From Hoplostethus atlanticus (Eukaryota; Chordata; Actinopteri; Trachichthyiformes; Trachichthyidae), in contig JAXDDX010000062.1 in assembly GCA_034670405.1 (NCBI GenBank), positions 2,294,001-2,358,000 of the forward strand: DNA of 64,000 nucleotides. Reading direction: 5' to 3'. Shown here in pieces: positions 11,726 through 21,314 of this stretch; the stretch's first letter is position 1, and every line of letters begins with the position of its first letter. Under the pieces are notes generated by a model, which had not been told where the DNA came from, did no database searches, and worked only from the letters and a program-made list of their open reading frames with translations. Position numbers and translations under genes: made by a program.

Positions 11726-13282
11726 TGCCTCCTGAGTTTTTTATGCTACCATTTATTAGATATTTAGATATTTATTATTGCATGTTTCCTATACCATCTT
11801 TTTCCAACTTAAATTTTAACTTTTTCAACTTTAATCTCTTCCCTCAATGAACTTGGACGTTGCGGTCACTAACCTTTCAAGTTGTCTTTCGCAATACTCC
11901 AAGCGAGAGCCCATTTTATGTTGTTTTATGTATGTTTTATGTTTTTTCATGTGATGTCAGCAGCAACCAATTGCCGTCTAGTGCAACCAGATTTATGGCT
12001 GAGAGGCAAAACAATCTGTCAAATATGTTATGTTTGTGCGATGCATTTTCAAAATCGGGTCAGATGCATTCTGAAGAAGCGCTCTTTTGGGACAAGGGAA
12101 GGAAAAGCCAGTCAATGTCAGTCCATCAATGACCAGATTGAGCAGAGTGAATATATCGAAGGTCTTTGGAGTTTTTTCTCTTTTCCATTCATTCTTTCCA
12201 CAAAACCCTGTCTGCCAGCCCTCGGATTAGCTAGCCACTGTTTGATCCAGTCAAACAGACAAAGAAAATGCGACCATTTCATTATTGTTGCGTTTACATG
12301 TTCAATTGTCAAGTGAGAGAAGAAACCAAGAGACTGACGCTCTCTGCTCCCAGTGTGTCACAGAGGAAAATTCACCTTTATGTTTGATTTTTGACTGTGA
12401 TTTGCTTCAACAAGTATACAATTTTGGGGCAAGTGAAGACATTGCAGACAATTGCCGAGGCAGGAGTGGATAATGCTGCATGATGTTTTGTGAATTGGTT
12501 CTTTACCTTGAAGCAGCTGAAGCCCCTTTGGGTAAATGGGCTGGGACACCGACTCTTGTATTCAGTGGTTAGGAGGCATGTAAGCAGCGTGTGCACACAA
12601 ATTTATACATCGACATGTGCACGCGTACGCACACACAAGGTTCTGTACCATATGTCCTCTCTGCCCTTGTGTGACCACAGCCGCACCCCGCTGCTCTTTA
12701 TGGGTGTAAAGTGGAAATAATTGGCTGCTGTGTCTGGGAGAGGTCAGTGAGATGGGGAATGAAAGTGAGAGAGAGCTATCTGGGAAAGGTCAGAGAAAGG
12801 GGGAATAAAAATGAGAGAAAGTGGAATATTTAAGGCCAGCGGAGTATAGCTTTCTCCTGTGAGAGGGAAGGAAGGGAGAGGTGGATGGATGCATGGATGG
12901 ATGTGGAGGAGAAAAGCAGTCACTCTACCTTTTCACACCTCCTCCCTCCCTGCCGGCTCTTGATATAAGAGCTCTGGGGCCTTTTATCTGCCCATCGTGG
13001 GCTCACTCAGTATTTGTAGGGTGGACATGATATTTTTCAGAAAAATAGGCACAGGCGCCTCCCTCCCCGCACTGAAAAAAAGGAGACTGGCCATCTGTTG
13101 GATTTATCTAAGCATCTTTTGTGCATTTTACAGAATTGTTTCATATTCTGAAGCAAAATGTAATAGTATTGTGTAGAATCTACATTGTATGCAGAGAGAG
13201 TACATGAACTTGTTTAGCTCATGTTGGGATAAAGTGAGTGAATCAAGTATCAATACCAATTTTCCTCGCAATATCCCGCGCA
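11726..13282. other. Non-coding stretch upstream of the multi-exon gene
   Basis: An open frame of about 144 codons spans 11882-12316 but has no recognisable domain and no codon-bias support. A two-unit tandem duplication lies at 12733-12826. The final 30 bp are locally CpG-rich (TCCTCGCAATATCCCGCGCA) and may be the 5' end of the gene that follows. Confidence 0.4.
12733..12826 (+). repeat. Two-copy tandem duplication, about 46-bp unit
   Basis: TCTGGGAGAGGTCAG...AGCTA is followed by a diverged second copy, TCTGGGAAAGGTCAG...GGAATA. Confidence 0.7.
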
Positions 13283-13337
13283 ATGCATTTGAGGAAGAAG
13301 ACAGACCTGTCACGCCGCCATTACTCAGCTCAGCTTG
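13283..13337 (+). CDS. Candidate exon 1
   Basis: ATG at 13283 opens 18 codons plus one base, ending CAGCTTG before GTAAGT, a strong donor. The split codon G|TG joins in frame with exon 2. The region is locally CpG-rich, fitting a transcription start. The start codon is the least certain part of the model. Confidence 0.4.
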
Positions 13338-14681
13338 GTAAGTATGGATGGCTGGAATAAATTTCAATATTGGCTAATACGTAACCATATGTAGTATAAT
13401 GTCTTGAGTCGCCAACATAAGTTAATGAACTGCCATGAGGTTATTTGCTCTTGTGCTGTTTAATCGCCGTGTCTGCCACTTTAATCTGTGAAAACTTCCA
13501 AGCAGACGCCATTAACGTTACTGTTACTAAGTTACTTAACTGAACGCAGCGCTGTTCATTTCTGTGTGAATGCCGACCGTAATAGCGAGAGAATATAGGA
13601 CGAGTTTGTGTTAAATTCAGTACAGTACAAATATGCAGTTATAATGGCATCAGTTAAGTTAGTAGGGTAGGGCCCGGGGGCAACGTGTTGGTTTGTAGCT
13701 AGGTAACGTTATCTGCTAAGTTAGCATTTGTTAGCAAAAATAGTTAAGGTAGGATTAGCTTTTGTCAAGGAGGAGTACGAGTGCTTTGCTGTGGTCATTT
13801 GACCAATAGTATCGATTACTTTATTGGGCTAGTTCCGTTAATGGTAGGCTATCTAGTTATTTTTGCAGCGTTGAAGGTTAAGGACATTGTTGGGTGCTAC
13901 ATAACGTTAAGGTGGCTAACGTTAGGCCTATCAGTCGCGAGGCCAACCGAGTTAGTCAGGCTCAGTTAAGTAACGCCAGCTGAAGTTGTGACCGGTCGGA
14001 CGGCCAGCAGGGTGACGTTAGTTGGAGAGTATAACTGTTATAAATGTACATTGAAGAGAGCAATGGTGTCATTTACATTTCAGATGCAGAAACATATTTG
14101 CTATTTGCTGCTCTGCTATAAAAAGATTGGCATCAGCCATCAAACGCAATCTGTTGACCTCTAGTATATACTATACTAGTATATACAAACTCAGTCCGTG
14201 CGTGTCTCCTGGAGTCAGCACTTTTACTGTGGGCTCAACTTTTTGTGGTGAGAATGATTTTAAATTTGCTCTGTTAATGCTAAAGTAATATTTTAGCAAG
14301 ATGTCTTTACTTTTACTCAAGTATGACTTTTGGATATTTTTTTACAACACTGGTCCTAGCTACAACTCCCATAGACTCAGTGGAAGTCTTAGGATGATGA
14401 GGGGGAGAGTCCCATTGGTTTAACTCTGCCCCACTCCATTATTGTAAGGTGTCATACCTTTTGAAATGCTTGTCATAAACAGTTGCGGGAAGCCTCATTG
14501 GACTCTGTCAAGTTCTTCTTTGTTCACTACTGTTACTTAGACCTTCCTCTTTTTATTATTGATTGTTTGATATTTCATAATTTTTGACAGCTTGTCATAC
14601 ATTTTTTAATTATAAACACTTAGATTTGATGATTTTGTCATTAGACATTAATCCTTATTTGTTTCCATTTCTCTTTTGCAG

Positions 14682-14728
14682 TGAATGGTGCTACAAGTGT
14701 GGAAGATTGTTGCTGTGAATGTGGCTTT
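14682..14728 (+). CDS. Candidate exon 2
   Basis: The acceptor TTTCTCTTTTGCAG has a good polypyrimidine tract. The exon adds 15 codons ending CCCECGF, a cysteine-rich stretch, and stops at GTAAGG. The phases agree with exons 1 and 3. Confidence 0.5.
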
Positions 14729-14995
14729 GTAAGGCCTGCCCCTCAGTTTTACCAAGTAGTTCCCAAGTTTTAAAGTATTATCGAGTGAAACATAGATATT
14801 ATGGGAATAATAATCGTTTTCCCTGTGTATATGTAAGCTGCCCTGTACACTTTTAGAACGTGGAATGCGCTTTTAATTCATTTGAATAGATTTCATGTGA
14901 TTAAAACTGGTCATTATCAATCAGAGAGCTGTATATTTAGGTGCCAGTTATGTCCTTGTAAGGATCTTGTCTCAAATGATTTCATGTAGTTTCAG

Positions 14996-15148
14996 ATAAA
15001 CGCAGAGTTCAAGCGTCTCACAACTACGCCTCTACAGTCAAGGTTTCTGTCACAGCTTGACCTACACTCCGCAGATCTGCTGAGGGTGTTTGAGAAGCGA
15101 TCGGGGCAGCAGGGCAAGAAGCTTAAAGACATGGCTGCCATGATGACA
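14996..15148 (+). CDS. Exon 3, conserved helical block
   Basis: The acceptor TAGTTTCAG and donor GTAAGAAC bound exactly 51 codons with no stop. The block includes FKRLTTTPLQSRFLSQLD and LLRVFEKRSGQQGKKLKDM, close to the family pattern in which a FLSQLD motif precedes a basic GKK/GRK stretch. Confidence 0.65.
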
Positions 15149-15575
15149 GTAAGAACTTTTTAACTATAAATTGCATTTTTGCCCTTTCAGCATTAGGTCA
15201 GTAAAAGATTTATAAGTATCCATTACAATGGTCAATTATCCCAAAATGTGACTACTCCATACCACTCAAGGTGGCAAAATCATGTTAAATTTTGAAAAGA
15301 TGTCTAGATGACATTTTGTTATGATAACCTTGGCAATCATTTCATGAATATACAACAGGTAATGTCGACTTTTTTGTTTAAAGCAAAATAATTTAATTAT
15401 TCAATGATCATTTTCCATAGGCGAACATAAGCATCTGTTTATGCAGATGCCAGCCTCACAAGTTAACTGTTACAGAACAGTTTTCAGATGTTTTCTTTTG
15501 TCTTTGCCCACTTTCATCCCTGCTACTGACAATTTGAGTTAAAATGTCGCTATGTTCTTTGTTTTAATCTTTGAG

Positions 15576-15665
15576 GAAGACATCGATGCTGGCAGGGAGT
15601 GCGTCATAAAAGGACTCTGCATCTACCTCAACTACGATCCTGAGGATCTGGTGCAGGAGTACATG
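15576..15665 (+). CDS. Exon 4, REC/LCIYLN block
   Basis: A 30-codon exon runs from an acceptor TTTTAATCTTTGAG to a donor ATG|GTGAGT. It reads EDIDAGRECVIKGLCIYL followed by a DPEDLVQEYM end, matching the family's REC(V/I)-x-LC-YLxxDPEDLxxEY block. Confidence 0.7.
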
Positions 15666-15695
15666 GTGAGTGTGTGCAAAAGTAGCCATTTACCT

Positions 15696-16139
15696 GTTTA
15701 CATGATACAGAGCATAGTCCGATTGAGATGTGCTGCTGTCCATAATTGTACGTCACTTCCCTGAATTTCCCTCCAATATCCAACCTCCACAGATCAATTG
15801 TTAAGGTCTCCGCCTCACCCCAAAAATGTTGTCCTTTCCCTTTTCTGCCATTTCCCGCCTGTTTTTGCTTAGCTAGCTTTGCCTTTCTTGTTCCTTTCTT
15901 GTTTTGCTGCGACATGTGTCGTCACGTCCATTCGACAGCCGTTCAGAAATTTGGATGTGTCACAAACTGTCGAAAAAATCTCCAGTGCACAGTCATAATG
16001 CGATCAAGGTGTTTACATGGCAAACTAGGCATTTCATAATGCGACTAAAATCAGGGTAATCCACATAGTATAATGCAATTGTGCTTACTCGCATTATGAG
16101 CTTAATCACATTATTAGGGTCCATGTAACCGTACTCAAT
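15696..16139. mobile_element. Possible MITE in intron 4
   Basis: GTTTACATG at the left and CATGTAACC at the right form a short imperfect inverted pair. Inside are repeated CATAATGCGA and ACATGG motifs of the kind seen in fish MITEs. The limits and class are uncertain. It would make intron 4 a host for a transposon. Confidence 0.25.
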
Positions 16140-16317
16140 GATTATCCCATTAGATGTTTACAAGCCGAGTGAGAAGATGCAGCTGCATTTCGTAAAGCAT
16201 TTGTGAATTTATGGTTGAAATCTGTGTGGCTTAAAAAATGCCATGTCTTAAAATAGTAAAAATAAATAAATAAATAAATTGAACCTATCCTTACAGATAT
16301 TCTTTTCCTTTCACCAG

Positions 16318-16587
16318 GACATGACTGAGGCAATACACTAAGTGCCATAGAGGGAACAGTGGGGATCTATGTCACCAGAGAGACTCCCAGCAGTGACTAT
16401 TCTGATGTGGTGGTGCCTCACGATCTGGAGAATGTGGCCCTTGCATCTGCCATGCTGTTTGGACTTGTTTTTTATACCTTTTTTAAATACGAGGTACCCG
16501 TCGAAGCTCCGTTACACCTTAGAAGTTACTCAAAAGGTAATAATGGAGTTAGATGCAGCTGAACTATCAAGAAAGGCTAAAAACTAA
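16318..16587 (+). pseudogene. Exon 5, terminal block with two frame breaks
   Basis: The acceptor TTCCTTTCACCAG is excellent. The incoming frame gives DMTEAIH and then TAA. The conserved frame starts at ATA 16347 (EGTVGIYVTRE, then NVALASAMLFGLV). After T6 at 16479-16484 the conserved reading moves by one base to LRYTLEVTQKVIMELD and ends at TAA 16585-16587. An alternative AG at 16351-16352 would restore the first frame but lacks its own pyrimidine tract. Confidence 0.65.
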
Positions 16588-16818
16588 AATACACCATAGC
16601 TCTACATTTCTGGACTGAGTGGTGTGGCTGGTTCTCTTACCACCAGTCCAGGGTTATTTATGTCGTACAATTTTTTAATTTATTGCATATTTGATTGTAA
16701 ATATTACATTTGCTGTTTTACAGTTGCAATTTGGTCATATGTGATACATTGTTGAAAATATTTGACATTTTTATGTGACATTTTAACTTGGCACACGTGC
16801 TGTACATCCAGATTCTGG

Positions 16819-16824
16819 AATAAA
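16819..16824 (+). promoter_or_regulatory. Polyadenylation signal AATAAA
   Basis: AATAAA lies 232 bp after the last stop and is followed within 20 bp by a T/G-rich stretch (GTTTTTGTTTTTAA). It is a plausible 3' end for the five-exon gene. Confidence 0.5.
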
Positions 16825-16839
16825 GTTTTTGTTTTTAAA

Positions 16840-18435
16840 CAAAACTGTCTTGTTTTCAATGGGGGGAAAAAGTGGGTAATGTTAAGAATGATCAAGAAAG
16901 TTAATTGAAAAGTATTAGACAACAAGAAAATAATTGATTGCTGAAATTTTAATTGTAATTTATTGTATTCATATTTAAAATCTGTTATATTTACATTAAT
17001 TAAATATATGTATAAATATTAATGAGTTATACATATATTACATTTAATTTTTAAAATTATGTAATTCACACGGGAATATTAAAGTAACAAATATTGCTAG
17101 AGTTAAGTGATCAAATAGTGTTGGGATAAAAGGGATTGAATTGTGTTGGAGTAAAATGATCAAAGAGTTTAATTTACTTTATTGAAACAAATTTCAATAA
17201 CTTTGTATCAACACAAAGCATTTGTGTTGATTGAACATAAATAGTTTGTGTTGACTTAACACAATTCTGTAAGTTGCTGCCAAAGCAAACGATCTATGTG
17301 CAACCAATGTCCACTATTGAATTGAGTAAATCCAATGTGTTCTTTTTTTCAGTGCGTGAAAAATCCAGTCTGCAGCCTTTTTGGACATGAAGACTTTGGT
17401 TAACAGTCCCCAGTGTTGTTTCTAACCATCCAAATAACACAGCTACCCTTTTATGGCATTTCATACAGTCAGATGTACAAATTGCTGGCCAACTTTCTGT
17501 GTTGGGTTGACAAAAAACAATTGCAATTTCCACAATTTCATGAAACCATCTGCACTACCAAATCAAGCATTTTCCATTAACATCATCACACTATTCACAG
17601 TGATCGCTACGACCAATCACAGCCATCAAAGTGCGCAGCATATATCTTACTCATCTCTACTTACATCCTCTATCCCACATACCTCAAGCACGCATGGCAG
17701 GAGAAACACGTAGCCTTACACTTGAACGATGAGGTGCCATCTGGAAATATTTCAGTTACAAACCAGCTGGCGTGAAACAAGCACAGATACTGGCCAATTT
17801 GAGGTGCAGCAACAGCTCTGAGGCCTCAAGAAGCATGAAAAAATGAATGAGTGCATGAAGACTGCTCCACACACCTATGACGGGACCACTGTACAGTGTC
17901 GCCATAATCTTGTTCACAAATGTATTGAGACCAGTAATAGTGATTAACAAGCGTGATCACAGTCTTAGACAAAATAATCAAGATGATCATTGTGGCCATA
18001 ATCTAAACTTGCGGTTAAAAAAAATGGGAAAATTTTGTTTGAGGTGTTCAATTGGTTAGAAATAATGTCTTCAAAAACCAACATGCCTAGTTGAAGGCCT
18101 ATGTCTCTATGGCAACCAAATGCAACAAAGCTGTATTCTGGGACTGTTAACCCGCTGCAATCTCCATTACAACTGAGCTGTGCTTTTCCTGGTTATACTG
18201 CTGCAATACCACGTTTGACCACTGGCAGTGCTAAGTGGAACAAGAACAGGTACAACTGCCAGAAGGGGCAGAATAGTTACTATTATCTAGTTGTTTTCTG
18301 TTGTCTAAAAGGGACAGGATGCCATGGACCTACTGTCACAGGAATGAGGTCACTTTTTCATCCTTTTCCCCAGCTTTTGAGTTTTCAAGCTTCATGATAC
18401 CATTGTCTTCAGCAATAGATGTACGGACACGAGGA
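16840..18435. other. Non-coding stretch downstream of the gene
   Basis: AT-rich at first (to about 17300), then unremarkable. No gene or transposon end was recognised. Confidence 0.45.
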
Positions 18436-18725
18436 GAGATCCAGGAGAGAGTCAGTGGACTGATTCTTCCTGGATCCAGCACGGCTGCGGCCAGTTAAGG
18501 CTGATTGCAGCCGAGCCTTTTTAACCTGCGTGTGCATGTGTGAGCGAGAGGGTGCGTCAGTGTGAGAGCCTGAGGGAGTGCGTGAGCGGACAGGAGATCC
18601 AGGTGATCGAGTGGCGGCTGTATGGAGAGCGGTGGTTGGAGCGGGTCGCTCCTGGAAGCCTGGCGGGCTGGCAGCCTTGGTGCTTCACGGCTGACTGGCT
18701 GGGACAGAAGGGAAGGTGCCATTGA
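18436..18725 (+). mobile_element. LTR family fragment, copy 1
   Basis: From GATCCAGGAGAGAG to about CAGAAGGGAAGGTGCC the sequence aligns with the middle of the intact LTR at 24475-24917. It shares CAGCACGGCTGC, TTAAGGCTGATTGCAGCCG and TTTTTAACCTG-GTGTGCATGTG. Both true ends, including the AATAAA region and the TG/CA termini, are missing, so this is a truncated copy. Confidence 0.75.
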
Positions 18726-19203
18726 TCTGGCCGAGCTTCACTAGTTTAGCTGGACCCAAACCACAATGGGTGAATTGAATTGGCCTATCATCCATTTAAC
18801 CTGGTTTAATGATTCGCTGGCTGTGCTCCCATGTTTAAAACCACGATGAAGCATCACAGCCAACTCTTCCCCATTCTCCCAATCAAATCCACGGCCAGAC
18901 ATTAGCATTAAAACAATTTGAATGGAAATTGTACGTCGCTGTGTTCAATATGAATGTATTTAATCAAGCATGCCTACAAGGCATTCACACGCACTGTAAG
19001 GAACTTCCGGCGACGATGGAGAGAGGGGGAGAAACAGAACGAGAACAAGAAACTGAAAAGAGTTTAATTCATCACCATCCAGCATGCTGACCTTGGCCAT
19101 CTTGTAAAGCCATTTCAGGGAGTGGAAATGAGAAATAAAAACCCATCAAGCAGCAGTCATTAGGGAGCCAAGGCAATACGAAGCATGTTAATGGACAGAC
19201 TAT

Positions 19204-19204
<1 letters not shown>

Positions 19205-19243
<39 letters not shown>
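19205..19243 (+). repeat. (AC)19 microsatellite
   Basis: An uninterrupted AC dinucleotide run of about 19.5 units, followed by ATATATAG. Confidence 0.95.
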
Positions 19244-19249
<6 letters not shown>

Positions 19250-19314
19250 GATTCGACAGAGGGCACATACATTAGGCAGAATACACATAATGAAGTGCTT
19301 AATGGTGGGTTTCA

Positions 19315-19368
19315 AACAGCAGAATACTTTAACACAATGAAATTAACCCAAAGGCATGGACTGATGGA
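19315..19368 (+). repeat. Inverted duplication, arm A
   Basis: This 54-bp segment is repeated in reverse complement at 19682-19735 with a single mismatch. This arm lies outside the TTAA element; its partner lies inside it. Confidence 0.85.
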
Positions 19369-19657
19369 CTGACCCTGGCCAGCTGGGTACTACGGCCATG
19401 GCAGGCTTTATAGGAATGGGTTTCTCCAGCGGCTCAGCACTGGTTAGCAGTGAAACAGTGAAAGGAATTTATACGTAGAAATTTAAAGGGGGGGGTATTT
19501 TACTCATTTTGGGCTATTTAAAACTGTTTCCAGGGGTCTTGACAAGATGCTTTTGAAGTCGATATTAAAAAAATCATAAAACCAGCTTCTGTGGTGTGTG
19601 TTTCAGTCTCTCATTTTCTCCATTGCAAAGAACAGGCTGTTTTGAGGGCGTTGTAAT

Positions 19658-19683
19658 GAGGTTGTATGTAATGAGCACTGCTC
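19658..19683 (+). repeat. Inverted duplication, arm B
   Basis: This 26-bp arm, starting GAGGTTGTATG, pairs perfectly with 19740-19765. Weaker pairing extends about 10 bp outward. Confidence 0.9.
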
Positions 19684-19735
19684 CATCAGTCCATGCCTTT
19701 GGGTTCATTTCATTGTGTTAAAGTATTCTGCTGTT
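19682..19735 (-). repeat. Inverted duplication, arm A'
   Basis: Reverse complement of 19315-19368 (53 of 54). It sits between arms B and B'. Confidence 0.85.
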
Positions 19736-19739
19736 ACAA

Positions 19740-19765
19740 GAGCAGTGCTCATTACATACAACCTC
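19740..19765 (-). repeat. Inverted duplication, arm B'
   Basis: Exact reverse complement of 19658-19683. Confidence 0.9.
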
Positions 19766-19853
19766 CACGCAATCGCCTGGCGGAGGCATAGAGCAGAGCG
19801 CTCATGCTGCTCGAGGTAAACAAATAAGCTTGATGCAGAAATTTACCATAACC

Positions 19854-19958
19854 ATGGCGGCCGCTCTAGAACCAACACTGAGACCGTACATGTTTGAGCC
19901 GGAGTCTGACCCAGAATGGGAAGAGGCAGCTGAGCGGTTCCACTTAGTTTCTCAATGA
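19854..19958 (+). pseudogene. Short frame resembling the N-terminus of P2X7-like fish ORFs
   Basis: ATG in a good context (ACCATGG) opens 34 codons. The frame begins MAAALEPTLRPYMFEPESDP, continues with an acidic stretch and ends with a stop. A PYMFEPESDPE motif starts many predicted fish proteins annotated 'P2X purinoceptor 7-like', which carry a cysteine-rich domain farther on. That domain is absent here. Its position inside a TTAA-flanked element suggests a captured or element-encoded exon. Identification rests on the short motif only. Confidence 0.4.
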
Positions 19959-20756
19959 TAACAATTCTGTGTAATATTGTACTTTGTTTTGTGTATGTGG
20001 GTGTGTGAGCGACACTCTCTGCTGTAGCCGGTCTGTTTATGGCTCATGTCCATAAGCTTATTGAATACAACTTGCAGACAAGCTAGGATTGACAATTTTG
20101 TTGAGCTAGTTAGCCAATATATTATTGGATGCAACCTATTTGCATCCAAACAGCGCAGCGCAAACAACCAAACACGATTGTACTAATGGTGGCTAAAGTT
20201 TACCAAGCCTGACACGTTCGACAGACTTATAAAACAGACACTGGTCCCAACAAATAACTTTAAGATGAGTCCTGACTCCAACCAATAACTTTACTTTTAC
20301 TTTACTTTACTTTTAATGACTCCAGCTTTAGTTTTCTTACTTCTTCCACGCCCAACAAGCCCATGGCTAACCCCGCTAGCTCGTTAGCTAACCAGCAGTC
20401 GAATATACTAACCAGACTAATTTGTAAATTAAATCAAATTCCAATTTTGCAGATGGGTCACGTACCTTATGAATTGCTCCATCTTTAAGCATCAATTTAG
20501 ATGCTAATCCTGCCATTGCTCAAGCAGTCCGAGGAGTGATCATCACATACAGAAAAAATGAGCTAACTGTAGCCGAGCTAACTGTAGCCGGGACGTTGCC
20601 GTTAAAAATAAAATGAATCCGCTTTGTCCTGGCATTTTCACATGTTGGGAGACTGTGCAGGGATCTATGTTGCTGCCTGCATCCTACAAAATAATAACTG
20701 GAGAGTTGATATATCGCCGTAGATATGTTGTTGTTTTAGCTTCACTGGTCGCAAAG

Positions 20757-21010
20757 TAATGGTGCATTCCAGTGTACTCGGAAAAAACGGCGTCCGATTG
20801 TGATATGCGCCAATTCTATTCACTAATGCCGCTGTAGTAGTTGATGTTGAGTTTAGATGCTTGTAACATTCTGAGACTTGCCATACAAACATGAGTTTGC
20901 TGCGGGCGATTATGTTTTCCCGAGCAGATGCACTGGAACACATTTAGATTGGAAGTTAGGAATACCGACTCGGAATTATCAATTTCCGAGTACAATGGAA
21001 TGCACCATAA
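20757..21010. mobile_element. Harbinger-like MITE nested in the TTAA element
   Basis: Element 20760-21007 has ends TGGTGCATTCCAGTGTACTC and its inverted partner, which match 24 of 25 bases with the following GGAAA. TAA at 20757-20759 and 21008-21010 forms a 3-bp target duplication, the size and type (TWA) used by PIF/Harbinger transposons. The 248-bp body has no coding capacity. Confidence 0.75.
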
Positions 21011-21314
21011 GCAACGGCTTGCGGCGCTGCAGAGAGCTGCATTTTGAGAGGATTGGTTGTTCACCTGGGCGTGGGCATGCTTCTGAGAGGGGTTGGATTA
21101 TGTTAAGAAGCGCCCGTTATGACGTATAAAGGGGCTACTTTCTGAAATGGCCTGTTTTTGGCCCGATTTGGCACCGTTTTTGGAAAAAGGAAAATACAGA
21201 AAAAGGGGTTGACTTCCAGATCTCATATTTTCTCGGCTACTTAAGTCAACGATAACCTGTGGAACATGTATAAGGGCCAGGAATGAGCCGTTTTCCATAA
21301 TATGACCCCTTTAA

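Larger units (their letters stand above)
13283..16587 (+). pseudogene. Five-exon SAMD3-like family gene, last exon disrupted
   Basis: Five exons can be assembled: 13283-13337, 14682-14728, 14996-15148, 15576-15665 and 16318-16587. Every junction is GT/AG and the phases fit (1, 0, 0, 0). Exons 3-5 resemble a fish-expanded family often labelled 'sterile alpha motif domain-containing protein 3-like'. Family hallmarks are FLSQLDLHSADLLRVFEKR, the REC-IKGLCIYLN-DPEDLVQEY block, and a final SAMLFGLV then LRYTLEVTQKVIMELD. The N-terminal part is very short and cysteine-rich (CCCECGF), and no SAM domain is seen. Read straight through, exon 5 stops at TAA 16339-16341, giving only about 122 residues. 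The conserved frame resumes at 16347 and needs a further one-base correction at a T6 run (16479-16484) to reach the family-like end at 16587. It is either a pseudogene with intact splice sites or a gene affected by small errors. The function of the family is not established. Confidence 0.6.
18726..19482. other. Non-coding stretch with microsatellite
   Basis: The part 18740-18980 is AT-balanced, unique-looking DNA that could be a conserved noncoding element. An (AC)n microsatellite follows. The segment 19315-19368 has an inverted copy about 310 bp downstream. Confidence 0.4.
19483..21314. mobile_element. TTAA-flanked DNA transposon (Kolobok- or piggyBac-type), decayed
   Basis: TTAA occurs at both edges (19483-19486 and 21311-21314). 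The left inner end reads AGGGGGGGGTATTTTA, and the inverted right end reads AGGGGTCATATTATGG, giving an imperfect TIR. TTAA target duplication with AGGGGTCATATTA ends is the pattern of an abundant fish transposon group, most likely Kolobok-type. The 1.8-kb body has no transposase frame. It contains a short frame at 19854-19958, a nested MITE at 20757-21010 and internal inverted duplications. Confidence 0.55.

Noticed and set aside
11882-12316. 144-codon + strand frame.
   Set aside because: There are no splice sites, motif or codon bias in support, and a different frame is open over part of the same DNA.
19857-19874. GGCGGCCGCTCTAGAAC, identical to part of a common cloning-vector polylinker.
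   Set aside because: It reads in frame as Ala-Ala-Ala-Leu-Glu within MAAALEPTLRPYMFEP, and the flanks are ordinary fish transposon sequence, with no other vector sequence.
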